Shown: one piece after another, positions 1 to 6,179 of the stretch
Layout: each line of letters opens with the position of its first letter
Position numbering within the stretch: position 1 is the stretch's first letter
Source of the DNA: Gammaproteobacteria bacterium
GTDB taxonomy: Bacteria > Pseudomonadota > Gammaproteobacteria > Chromatiales > Chromatiaceae
Direction of reading: 5' to 3'
Assembly: GCA_019136395.1 (NCBI GenBank)
Contig: JAGVUH010000418.1
Span: 1 to 11,253 of the forward strand
DNA: 11,253 nucleotides
The notes under the pieces: model-generated
Seen by the model: the letters and a program-made list of their open reading frames with translations, nothing else
What the model was told of the DNA's origin: nothing
Database searches by the model: none
Program-made: the position numbers and the translations under genes

Positions 1-926
1 TCCTCCAGCTTGGCCTTGACCGCGGCGATGGTCGCCAGGGCGTTCTCCCCCTGACGCATGACGACGATGCCGCCGGTCACCTCGCCCTCCCCGTCCAGCT
101 CCGCCACCGCCCGGCGCATCTCCGGGCCGATCTCCACCCGGGCCAGGTCGCGCAGCAGGATGGGGGTGCCGTCCGCGCCCACATCGATGGGGATGGTCTC
201 GATGTCCGCGACCGAGGTGATATAGCCCCGGCTGCGCACCATGTACTCCGCCTCCGCCAGCTCCAGCACCGAGCCGCCGACCTCCTGATTGGCGGCGCGG
301 ATGGCCTGGGTCAGGTGGCCGAGGGGGATGCCGTAGGCGCGCAGGCGTTCCGGGTCCGCCACCACCTGGTACTGGCGGACCATGCCGCCCACCGTCGCCA
401 CCTCCGCCACGCCGGGGACGGACTGGAGTTCCAGCTTGAGGTACCAGTCCTGAAGGCTGCGCAACTGGGCCAGGTCCTGCTGGCCGCTCCGGTCCACCAG
501 AGCGTAGCTGAACACCCAGCCGACGCCGGTGGCGTCCGGCCCCAGGCGCGGCGTGGCCCCCTCCGGAAGCTGACCGGCCACCTGGCTGAGATACTCCAGC
601 ACCCGGGAGCGGGCCCAGTAGAGGTCGGTGCCGTCGGCGAACAGCACGTAGACGTAGGAGTCGCCGAACAGGCTGTAGCCACGCACCGTGACCGCCCCCG
701 GCACCGCCAGCAGGGCGGTGGAGAGGGGGTAGGTGACCTGGTCCTCCACCACCCGCGGCGCCTGCCCAGGAAAGCTGGTGCGGACGATGACCTGGACGTC
801 GGACAGGTCGGGGATGGCGTCCAGCGGCGTCTGGCGCAGGGACTGAAGGCCCCAGACCGTCAGCAGCAGGGTGGCGAGGAGGACGAGGAAGCGGTTGCGG
901 ATGGACCAGTGGATGAGATGCTTCAT
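1..926 (-). CDS. cusA: Heavy-metal efflux RND pump CusA, N-terminal 308 residues (runs off left edge)
   Basis: This is the inner-membrane, proton-driven pump of a tripartite heavy-metal efflux system. Only the N-terminal third or so of a protein usually near 1,040 residues is present. It begins [13 protein letters not shown], followed by the first membrane helix at about residues 12-28, then the periplasmic porter domain. The stretches [20 protein letters not shown] and [16 protein letters not shown] are characteristic of the CusA/CzcA family. The ATG at 926 has a GGGAGGGAG ribosome-binding site about 7 nt upstream. The gene lies 72 nt downstream of cusB on the same strand, so the two are probably cotranscribed. 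The methionines that define Cu/Ag transport are beyond the edge. The Cus rather than Czc assignment therefore rests on CusB having an N-terminal metal-binding domain. Family membership is very secure, substrate less so. Confidence 0.93.
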   Translation of the reverse strand, partial: MKHLIHWSIRNRFLVLLATLLLTVWGLQSLRQTPLDAIPDLSDVQVIVRTSFPGQAPRVVEDQVTYPLSTALLAVPGAVTVRGYSLFGDSYVYVLFADGTDLYWARSRVLEYLSQVAGQLPEGATPRLGPDATGVGWVFSYALVDRSGQQDLAQLRSLQDWYLKLELQSVPGVAEVATVGGMVRQYQVVADPERLRAYGIPLGHLTQAIRAANQEVGGSVLELAEAEYMVRSRGYITSVADIETIPIDVGADGTPILLRDLARVEIGPEMRRAVAELDGEGEVTGGIVVMRQGENALATIAAVKAKLE

Positions 927-965
927 GGCCGCGCTCCCTCCCAAAGGTCTGGGATACGGGTCGCG

Positions 966-1000
966 AGCGGCCGATAGCGCTCAGCGATCCGATAAGGCTC
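966..1000 (-). repeat. Degenerate 18-nt tandem repeat beginning at the cusB stop codon
   Basis: Read on the minus strand, TGAGCCTTATCGGATCGC (starting with the cusB stop codon TGA) is followed directly by TGAGCGCTATCGGCCGC. This is a two-copy direct repeat with one base missing and a few substitutions. It makes up about half of the spacer between cusB and cusA. The repeat is visible directly; the slippage origin is inferred. Confidence 0.55.
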
Positions 1001-2669
1001 AGTGGTGATGATGGGCATGATCCACCTCCTGGCCGCGGGACTGCTCGGCATCCCCGACGCTTGCCTTGTCTTCCCCGACACCACCCCTGGCAACCGCCTC
1101 AGCGGCACCCCCTGAGGATAGCCGCTGAAAGCTCGCTCGCAGACTGGACTCGGAGTCAATGAGGAACTGGCCAGAGACCACCACCTCGTCATGCTCCTTC
1201 AGGCCGGCGAGGATCTCCACCTCGCCGCCCAACCGGGCGCCGGTGGTCACGTCCACCGGCTGGAAGCGGCCCTCGCCCCGGGCCAGGACCACGCTCTCGC
1301 GCTCGCCGGTGTGGATCAGGGCCTCCCGGGGGATCTTGAGCACGTTCCGCCGCCCCTCGCCCTCGATGCTGACCTCGGCGAAGAGGTTGGGCCGCAGCGC
1401 CCCGTCCGGGTTGTCGAACACCAGGCGCACCGGCAGGGTGCGGGTCTTGGGGTCCAGTTCCGGATAGAGATAGTCCAGCTCCCCCTCCCAGGTGCGACCG
1501 GGATAGGCCGGGACCCGCATCTGGGCCGTCTGCCCAGGCTCCAGGCCGGCGATCTGGTGCTCGAAGACATCCACCCGCACCCAGACCTGGCGGTTGTCCA
1601 CCAGGGTGAACATGGTGCTGTCCGGGGTGACGTACATGCCCTCCCGGGCGGTGAGCCCGGTCACCACCCCGGCGATGGGGGCCGGGATCGGGATGGTGTC
1701 CCGGGTCTCGCGACTGGTCTGGATGGCGTCGATGACGGCTTCCGGGACGTCCAGCAGGCGGAGCAGGTTGCGCGCCTTGTCCGCCTTGACCGCGATCGGG
1801 CCACCGCTCGCCGCTGAGGACGAAGGTCCCAGCGCCAGCAGAAAATCGATCTGGGCGGCCAGGATGTCCGGCGCGTAAAACTCGGCCAGGGTCTGGCCCT
1901 GGGCGACGGTCTCACCCTCCGCCCGCACCGCCAGGCGGGTGATCCAACCAGAGGCTCGGGGGTGAAGATGGGCGATGCGGGTCTCGTCGTACTGGACCCG
2001 GCCCAGGGCGCGGACCGGTTCCCAGAGATTGCCGCGCTCCACCCTGGCGGTGCGCAGGCCCAGGTTCTGAATCAGGGCGCCGTCGAGCCGGACCTCCGGA
2101 TAGCCCGTCGCCGGGGCCTCCGCGGCCCTGGCGACCAGGTCCATGCCGCAGATGGGACAGGTGCCGGGGGCGTCCTGGACGATCTGTGGATGCATGGGGC
2201 AGACATACTGGGTCTGGCCCGGTGGTTTCAGGAGGCTTGCCCCTTGGTCCTGACCTGGGTCCAGACGCTGATCATGAACTGTGGCGGGATGCTGATCATG
2301 AACCGAGGCAGGGTGATCGTGATGTAGGTGAGCATCTCCGCCCTGCCCCGCCGTTTGCTGGAACATGGCCTCTGGCCCCGTTCCCGGCATGAGCTGGTCA
2401 AGGTGGTGGGTACCCTCCTTCTCAATCCCCGCTTGGTGGAGCTTTACCCCTGGCTCCGATCGCGGCATGGGGTGGTCATGCTGGTCATTCCCCTCCCCCA
2501 GACCCGCCAGGGGCCAGGCAAACAGGATTAGGCAGATGAGGGTACCGACGGTCAGGCCGCGCCAAGCAAAGGGGCACCCAGAGAGGCGCGGCCGCCTAAC
2601 ATCGGATTGATATCGAAAGATGGACGGGCGCCGGACGTCGGACGAGCGCCGAAAAATAGTGTTGGACAC
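999..2669 (-). CDS. cusB: Periplasmic adaptor (membrane fusion) protein CusB with His-rich segment and heavy-metal-binding domain
   Basis: This 556-residue protein is the periplasmic adaptor that links CusA to an outer-membrane channel and passes metal to the pump. It has a 35-residue Arg-rich N-terminus, a hydrophobic signal or anchor segment at about 38-57, and a His-rich tract at about 63-134. A small metal-binding domain follows at 155-180 (YVCPMHP then CPICGMDL, the pattern of the HMBD family found on CusB and Cu-ATPases). The hairpin/lipoyl and beta-barrel regions span about 220-500 (IPIPAPIAGVV, VWVRVDVFE, LRPNLFAEV). The protein ends HAHHHH. The GTG at 2669 is chosen because GGGAG sits 7 nt upstream and no ATG, GTG or TTG lies between it and the signal segment. 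It is longer than the roughly 400-residue E. coli CusB because of the repeat-built N-terminus. It lies between the small Cys/His protein and cusA. Confidence 0.93.
   Translation of the reverse strand: MSNTIFRRSSDVRRPSIFRYQSDVRRPRLSGCPFAWRGLTVGTLICLILFAWPLAGLGEGNDQHDHPMPRSEPGVKLHQAGIEKEGTHHLDQLMPGTGPEAMFQQTAGQGGDAHLHHDHPASVHDQHPATVHDQRLDPGQDQGASLLKPPGQTQYVCPMHPQIVQDAPGTCPICGMDLVARAAEAPATGYPEVRLDGALIQNLGLRTARVERGNLWEPVRALGRVQYDETRIAHLHPRASGWITRLAVRAEGETVAQGQTLAEFYAPDILAAQIDFLLALGPSSSAASGGPIAVKADKARNLLRLLDVPEAVIDAIQTSRETRDTIPIPAPIAGVVTGLTAREGMYVTPDSTMFTLVDNRQVWVRVDVFEHQIAGLEPGQTAQMRVPAYPGRTWEGELDYLYPELDPKTRTLPVRLVFDNPDGALRPNLFAEVSIEGEGRRNVLKIPREALIHTGERESVVLARGEGRFQPVDVTTGARLGGEVEILAGLKEHDEVVVSGQFLIDSESSLRASFQRLSSGGAAEAVARGGVGEDKASVGDAEQSRGQEVDHAHHHH
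2267..2314 (-). repeat. 24-nt tandem repeat encoding His-rich motif in CusB
   Basis: Two adjacent 24-nt units (2267-2290 and 2291-2314) match at 20 of 24 positions, and a decayed third unit follows to about 2330. They encode repeated VHDQHPAT-like peptides in the periplasmic tract of CusB just before its CPMHP metal-binding domain. The repeat multiplies histidines, so the likely consequence is extra low-affinity metal ligands (inference). Confidence 0.7.
2583..2654 (-). repeat. 36-nt (12-residue) tandem duplication at the N-terminus of CusB
   Basis: Residues 6-17 (FRRSSDVRRPSI) and 18-29 (FRYQSDVRRPRL) of CusB are two degenerate copies of one 12-residue unit, 36 nt each. They lie before the hydrophobic signal segment and give the export signal an unusually long, arginine-rich n-region. 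Third-position changes (GTC/GTT, GAC/GAT) show the copies are not recent. Confidence 0.7.
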
Positions 2670-2745
2670 GCAATTTCTCCCAACAAAGGGCCAAGGAACA
2701 CCTCCGTCTGACCGGGACCCACGGGGGAACCGGCCAGGGCAAGCC

Positions 2746-3168
2746 TCAGCTCAAGGTCAGGATCGGCGGTCGGGAGACGGGTTCGGGGTCGAAGCGGTAG
2801 AAGTGTTGGGCCGCCAGGGGGGCGGCCGGGGGAGGCGGAATGAGGAAGGTCGGCAACGGTCCAACTTCACCCTGCAGGGAGACCCCGAGGCTGAGTTGCA
2901 GACTGCACTTGTGACAGTCGAGCCAGGAAGCGGGCGGCGTCGGCGAGGGCACCCCCGCGGTGGCCGACCGCTCATCCGCCAGACTTTGCCCAACCCCAGG
3001 GCCTTGGGGGCCCGCGGCGGAAAGGTGACAGCCGGCTGGCGCGGCCGGCATCCGCTCCAGTGGGCTGGCGTGACGGCAACCCAACAATGACGAGGCCAGG
3101 ATCTGTCCCTGCAAGAGCAGGAGGCAAAGGGCCAGGATCGTCCTGACGGTCGCGCGGGGAAGGTTCAT
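2746..3168 (-). CDS. Small exported Cys/His protein heading the cusBA operon (hypothetical)
   Basis: This 140-residue protein starts with a clear signal peptide (about residues 1-26, core ILALCLLLLQGQILASSLLG). It then has dispersed Cys/His pairs (GCRH, GCHL and DCHKC near residues 84-88) and a Pro-rich end containing FLIPPPP and FDPEPVSRPPI. It lies 76 nt upstream of cusB on the same strand. This architecture (signal peptide, Cys/His pairs, end rich in RPP) resembles small, poorly characterised proteins (DUF2946-like) that often precede cus/czc efflux genes. That resemblance is from memory and not proven. A periplasmic metal-binding or metal-sensing accessory role is an inference. The ATG at 3168 has no strong ribosome-binding site. 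Overlapping plus-strand frames lack such features, which supports this frame. Confidence 0.68.
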   Translation of the reverse strand: MNLPRATVRTILALCLLLLQGQILASSLLGCRHASPLERMPAAPAGCHLSAAGPQGPGVGQSLADERSATAGVPSPTPPASWLDCHKCSLQLSLGVSLQGEVGPLPTFLIPPPPAAPLAAQHFYRFDPEPVSRPPILTLS

Positions 3169-3170
3169 AG

Positions 3171-3204
3171 GTCATCATAGTGACATCTATTTGCGTTTTA
3201 TCAA
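3171..3204 (-). promoter_or_regulatory. Possible promoter with 19-bp spacer and overlapping dyad, for the cus operon
   Basis: On the minus strand TTGATA (3199-3204) and TATGAT (3174-3179) are separated by 19 bp. The second box lies inside an imperfect palindrome (GTCATCATAGTGAC, 3171-3184). A 19-bp spacer is typical of promoters remodelled by MerR/CueR-type metal regulators, but I see no clear CueR dyad in the spacer. Transcription would start almost at the ATG at 3168, so either the message is leaderless or the promoter is elsewhere. Confidence 0.25.
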
Positions 3205-3306
3205 GCCAGGCCCCTGGTAACCGGGCTCATCATGCCCTAGGATCATCCATCCCTCGCGGTCCGGCAGCGAACAGGCGGCCATCCGCGGCCAACGCGTCCC
3301 CATCCG

Positions 3307-3322
3307 CCGTCCATCGGGACGG
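3307..3322. promoter_or_regulatory. Perfect 6-bp inverted repeat in the cus-rimB divergent spacer
   Basis: CCGTCC-ATCG-GGACGG forms a perfect stem with a 4-nt loop, 38 nt upstream of the rimB start, in the 192-nt region between the divergent operons. A wider CCATCCG/CGGATGG pair (3300-3306 and 3320-3326) overlaps it. No T-run follows, so it does not look like a terminator. It could be an operator or a structured leader; function is unknown. Confidence 0.3.
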
Positions 3323-3360
3323 ATGGACCAGTCGTCCCCCTCGCCCCCTCCCCAGCCGGC

Positions 3361-3882
3361 ATGACTCCTCCCCTCACCCAGCCCCCACGCGCACCTGACC
3401 AGGCTCTAACCCTCGCGGGCTGGCGGGAGTGGCTCGCCCTGCCCGCCCTGGGGATCCCGGCCATCAAGGCGAAACTGGATACCGGGGCCCGGACCTCGAC
3501 CCTGCACGCCTTCTTCACCGAGCCGTTTCGCCAGGACGGCCAGGATTGGCTGCGCTTTGGCGTCCATCCCCTGCAGCATCGTCTGGGGCTGGTGACGCTC
3601 TGTACCGCCCAGGTCCTGGACCGGCGGATCGTCAGCGACTCCGGCGGGCATCGGGAGAGCCGCTGGGTCATCGCCACGCCGCTGCGGCTGGGCACGGCGG
3701 AATGGACCATCGAACTGACCCTCACGGATCGGGATTCCATGCTCTTTCGCATGCTGCTGGGACGCAGCGCCATGAGCGGACGGCTGCTGGTGGACCCCCA
3801 GGGCTCCTATCTCGCCAGCCGCAAGCCCCGTCTGAAACGCCTTTATCCGGCCCTGGCCGCTGGGAACCCCCCACCGAGATGA
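3361..3882 (+). CDS. rimB: Retropepsin-like protease, RimB type (putative ATP-dependent zinc protease family)
   Basis: This 173-residue protein has the hallmarks of the COG4067/PF05618 family. [13 protein letters not shown] leads into [13 protein letters not shown], which places the aspartic-protease motif Asp-Thr-Gly at residues 40-42. RFGVHP, the VSDSGG-to-WVIATPL segment, and [15 protein letters not shown] at about 121-135 follow. In Pseudomonas the family member RimB works against RimK, removing glutamates that RimK adds to ribosomal protein S6. The same role is inferred here because its stop codon overlaps the rimK start (ATGA), implying translational coupling. There is no signal peptide, so it should act in the cytoplasm. 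The start at 3361 lacks an obvious ribosome-binding site, but conserved sequence begins within 20 residues of it. The historical family name mentions zinc and ATP; the visible motif is that of an aspartic protease. Confidence 0.9.
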   Translation: MTPPLTQPPRAPDQALTLAGWREWLALPALGIPAIKAKLDTGARTSTLHAFFTEPFRQDGQDWLRFGVHPLQHRLGLVTLCTAQVLDRRIVSDSGGHRESRWVIATPLRLGTAEWTIELTLTDRDSMLFRMLLGRSAMSGRLLVDPQGSYLASRKPRLKRLYPALAAGNPPPR

Positions 3883-4784
3883 AAATCGCCATCCTGTCGC
3901 GCAATCCCCGACTCTACTCGACCCGGCGGCTGGTGGAGGCCGCCACCCAGCGGGGCCACGAGGCGCGGGTCATCGATGTCCTGCGCTGTTACATGAACAT
4001 CGCCTCCCACCGCCCCACCATCCATTACAAGGGCGCGGAACTGGGCCCCTACGATGCCGTCATCCCGCGCATCGGCGCCTCGGTCACCTTTTACGGGACC
4101 GCCGTGCTGCGCCAGTTCGAGATGATGAACACCTACACCCTCAACGAGTCCGTCGCCATCACCCGCGCCCGGGACAAGCTGCGCTGCCTGCAACTCCTGG
4201 CGCGCAAGGGCATTGGCCTGCCGGTGACCGGTTTCGCCCATTCCCCGGACGACGTGCAGGACCTGATCAAGATGCTCGGCGGGGCGCCCCTGGTCATCAA
4301 GCTGCTGGAGGGCACCCAGGGCATCGGCGTGGTCCTGACCGAGACCGACCAGGCGGCGGAGAGCGTCATCGAGGCCTTCATGGGGCTCAAGGCCAACATC
4401 CTGGCCCAGGAGTACATCCGCGAGGCCGGCGGCGCCGACATCCGCTGCTTCGTCATCGGTGACAAGGTGGTGGCGGCCATGAAGCGCCAGGCCAAGGCCG
4501 GGGAGTTCCGTTCCAACCTCCACCGCGGGGGCTCCGCCAGCCTGGTGCGCATCACCCCGGAGGAGCGCTCCACGGCGGTGCGCGCCGCGAGCATCCTGGG
4601 CCTCAACGTGGCCGGGGTAGACATCCTGCGCTCCAACCACGGCCCGGTGGTCATGGAGGTCAACTCCTCCCCCGGCCTGGAGGGTATCGAGACCGCCACC
4701 GGCAAGGACATCGCCGGGCTCATGGTCCAGTTCATCGAGCGCAACGCGGGGGCGCGCAGTTCCCGCACCCGGGGCCAGGGATGA
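3879..4784 (+). CDS. rimK: RimK, ATP-grasp alpha-L-glutamate ligase (ribosomal protein S6 modification)
   Basis: RimK adds glutamate residues to the C-terminus of ribosomal protein S6 using ATP. The 301-residue product matches the 300-residue E. coli protein from the first residue (MKIAILSRN). Recognisable stretches are [58 protein letters not shown], the ATP-binding [24 protein letters not shown], and the Mg-binding [14 protein letters not shown] near the C-terminus. Its ATG overlaps the rimB stop codon (ATGA). A longer frame that runs in from position 3429 is not real upstream of 3879, since it reads through rimB out of frame. The last roughly 100 nt of the gene are repeated twice more downstream in decayed form, so the present stop codon at 4782-4784 appears to lie in the first of three copies. 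Residues up to QFIERNA keep the family sequence. Confidence 0.97.
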   Translation: MKIAILSRNPRLYSTRRLVEAATQRGHEARVIDVLRCYMNIASHRPTIHYKGAELGPYDAVIPRIGASVTFYGTAVLRQFEMMNTYTLNESVAITRARDKLRCLQLLARKGIGLPVTGFAHSPDDVQDLIKMLGGAPLVIKLLEGTQGIGVVLTETDQAAESVIEAFMGLKANILAQEYIREAGGADIRCFVIGDKVVAAMKRQAKAGEFRSNLHRGGSASLVRITPEERSTAVRAASILGLNVAGVDILRSNHGPVVMEVNSSPGLEGIETATGKDIAGLMVQFIERNAGARSSRTRGQG

Positions 4785-4990
4785 GCGCCCAACCGCCACC
4801 GGCGAGTACATCGCTACCTAGCCTCATGATCCCAGTTCATCAAGCGCAACGCGGGATCACACGGTTCCCGCGCCAGGGCCAGGGATGAACGTCAAACCGC
4901 CATCGGTCACTACATCAATGTCCTCATGATCCAGCTCATCGAGCGCAACGCACGATTGCTCAACCTCCACACCCGGGAGGGCCAAGGATG
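4692..4990 (+). repeat. Three-copy degenerate tandem duplication of the rimK 3' end (about 100 nt per unit)
   Basis: Three units start at 4692, 4792 and 4896, each opening ACCGCC(A)(C/T)CGG. Each then contains a CTCATG-ATCCAG-like block, a CATC(G/A)AGCGCAACGC block, and an AGGGATGA or AAGGATGA end. Unit lengths are 100, 104 and about 95 nt. Unit 1 is the coding end of rimK. Unit 2 has an in-frame TAG in its first third and a 1-nt insertion. Unit 3 is still open in the rimK frame, reading TAIGHYINVLMIQLIERNA against [19 protein letters not shown] in RimK. Its TGA overlaps the ATG of the next gene. The 203-nt spacer after rimK is therefore wholly made of repeat copies; I see no promoter or terminator in it. 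Confidence 0.9.
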
Positions 4991-6049
4991 AGCACCAAGG
5001 TACAAATCGGCGGCAGCGACATCCCCCCCGGCGAGCGCCGGCTGGTCGAGCTGCGCCTGCCCCTGCTCTACACCCATACCCCGGTGGTGCTCACCGCTCA
5101 GGTCATCCGCGGCCGGCGCGACGGCCCCCGGCTCTTCGTCTGCGCCGCCATCCACGGCGATGAGATCAATGGCGTCGAGATCATCCGCCGGCTGCGCCAG
5201 TGCCCGGGCCTGGAGCGCCTGCGTGGCACCCTGATCCTGGTGCCGGTGGTCAACGTCTACGGCTTCGTCCGCCAGTCCCGCTACCTGCCCGACCGGCGGG
5301 ATCTCAACCGCTGCTTCCCCGGCTCCGACAAGGGCTCCCTGGCCGCCCGCCTGGCCAATGCCTTCCTGGAGGAGATCGTCGCCAAGACCGACTTCGGCGT
5401 CGACCTGCACACCGGCGCCGTCCATCGGGAGAACCTGCCCCAGATCCGCGCCACCTTCGAGGAGAGTGGCCGGGTGGAGGCCCTGGCCAAGGCCTTTGGC
5501 AGCCCCGTCATCCTCAACGCCGACCTGCGTGACGGCTCCCTACGCGAGGCCGCCGCCCGCTTGGGGGTGCCGGTGCTGGTCTACGAGGCCGGCGAGGCCC
5601 TGCGCTTCGATGAACTGGCGATCCGCGCCGGTGCGCGCGGCGTGCTGGGGGTCATGCGCGAGTTGGGGATGCTGGGCAAGGCCAAGCGCGCCAAGGAGCC
5701 GCGCCACACCCATCCGGAGGCCGTCATCGCCACCTCAAGTCAGTGGGTCCGCGCCCCCCAGAGCGGCATCCTGCGCGCCACCAAACCCCTGGGAACGCGG
5801 GTGGAAAAGGGGGAGGCCCTGGGCTGGATCGCCGACCCATTGGGCGAGAACGAGATCGTGGTGGAGGCCCCCACCGCCGGGGTGGTCATCGGCAAGGTCA
5901 AGCTCCCCCTGGTCAACGAGGGCGAAGCCCTCTACCACATCGCCCGCTTCGGCGCCCCGGACATGGCGGCCGAGGCGGTGGAGCGCTTCCAGAACGCCGT
6001 CGGCCCCGAGTCCGACGCCGTGCCGCCGCTGGAGCCGCCGCTTAACTAA
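4988..6049 (+). CDS. AstE/aspartoacylase-family zinc hydrolase in the rim cluster
   Basis: This 353-residue cytoplasmic protein belongs to the succinylglutamate desuccinylase/aspartoacylase family (M14-like zinc carboxypeptidase fold). The zinc ligands are visible as IHGDEING (His56, Glu59) and DLHTG (His141). DRRDLNRCFPG at 102-112 is the substrate-binding arginine region, and VYEAGEA supplies the probable catalytic Glu200. Residues about 255-320 form a C-terminal beta-rich domain (APQSGILRATKPLGTRVEKG) like that on other members of this group. The start at 4988 has AAGG close upstream and overlaps the stop of the third rimK repeat copy. Lying behind rimB and rimK, it may hydrolyse an amide bond in a product made by RimK, for example a glutamate or acyl-glutamate tag (inference). 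The true substrate cannot be read from the sequence. It is not the arginine-catabolism AstE, because no ast genes are adjacent. Confidence 0.9.
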   Translation: MSTKVQIGGSDIPPGERRLVELRLPLLYTHTPVVLTAQVIRGRRDGPRLFVCAAIHGDEINGVEIIRRLRQCPGLERLRGTLILVPVVNVYGFVRQSRYLPDRRDLNRCFPGSDKGSLAARLANAFLEEIVAKTDFGVDLHTGAVHRENLPQIRATFEESGRVEALAKAFGSPVILNADLRDGSLREAAARLGVPVLVYEAGEALRFDELAIRAGARGVLGVMRELGMLGKAKRAKEPRHTHPEAVIATSSQWVRAPQSGILRATKPLGTRVEKGEALGWIADPLGENEIVVEAPTAGVVIGKVKLPLVNEGEALYHIARFGAPDMAAEAVERFQNAVGPESDAVPPLEPPLN

Positions 6050-6115
6050 TGTATTTATTAAAGTTTATGAGTTCGTACCCCTCGCGCGCCAGGAGGGCTT
6101 TGGTGGCACAAGGTG

Positions 6116-6170
6116 CTGACTCTCTTGCTCCCTCCCCCCTGGTGGGGGAGGGTTGGGGAGAGGGGGTCTG
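6116..6170. repeat. Dispersed C-rich/G-rich palindromic repeat element upstream of trmO
   Basis: CCCTCCCCC (6130-6138), a 5-nt loop, and GGGGGAGGG (6144-6152) form a perfect 9-bp inverted repeat, followed by TTGGGGAGAGGGGG. In the reverse direction it encodes the peptide TPSPQPSPTRGEG. I recognise that string as the mistranslation of a widely dispersed intergenic repeat in many proteobacterial genomes. It ends about 10 nt before the trmO start. Copies elsewhere in this genome are expected but not visible in the window. Confidence 0.65.
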
Positions 6171-6179
6171 AACGGGTAC

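Noticed and set aside
315..977. 220-residue plus-strand open frame opposite cusA
   Set aside because: It is antisense to clearly conserved CusA sequence, is His/Gly/Arg-rich as expected for the complement of GC-rich coding DNA, and resembles no family.
3429..3878. N-terminal extension of RimK from an upstream in-frame start
   Set aside because: It overlaps the conserved rimB reading frame, and RimK similarity begins exactly at the ATG at 3879.
3843..4811. 322-residue minus-strand open frame across rimK
   Set aside because: It is antisense to RimK, and its His/Asp/Gly/Ala-rich composition is typical of a shadow frame.
4692..4990. CRISPR array
   Set aside because: Units of about 100 nt have no repeat/spacer alternation, are degenerate throughout, and the first is rimK coding sequence.
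6153..6179. TTG start for trmO nine residues upstream
   Set aside because: It would translate the G-rich repeat, and family similarity starts only after the ATG at 6180.
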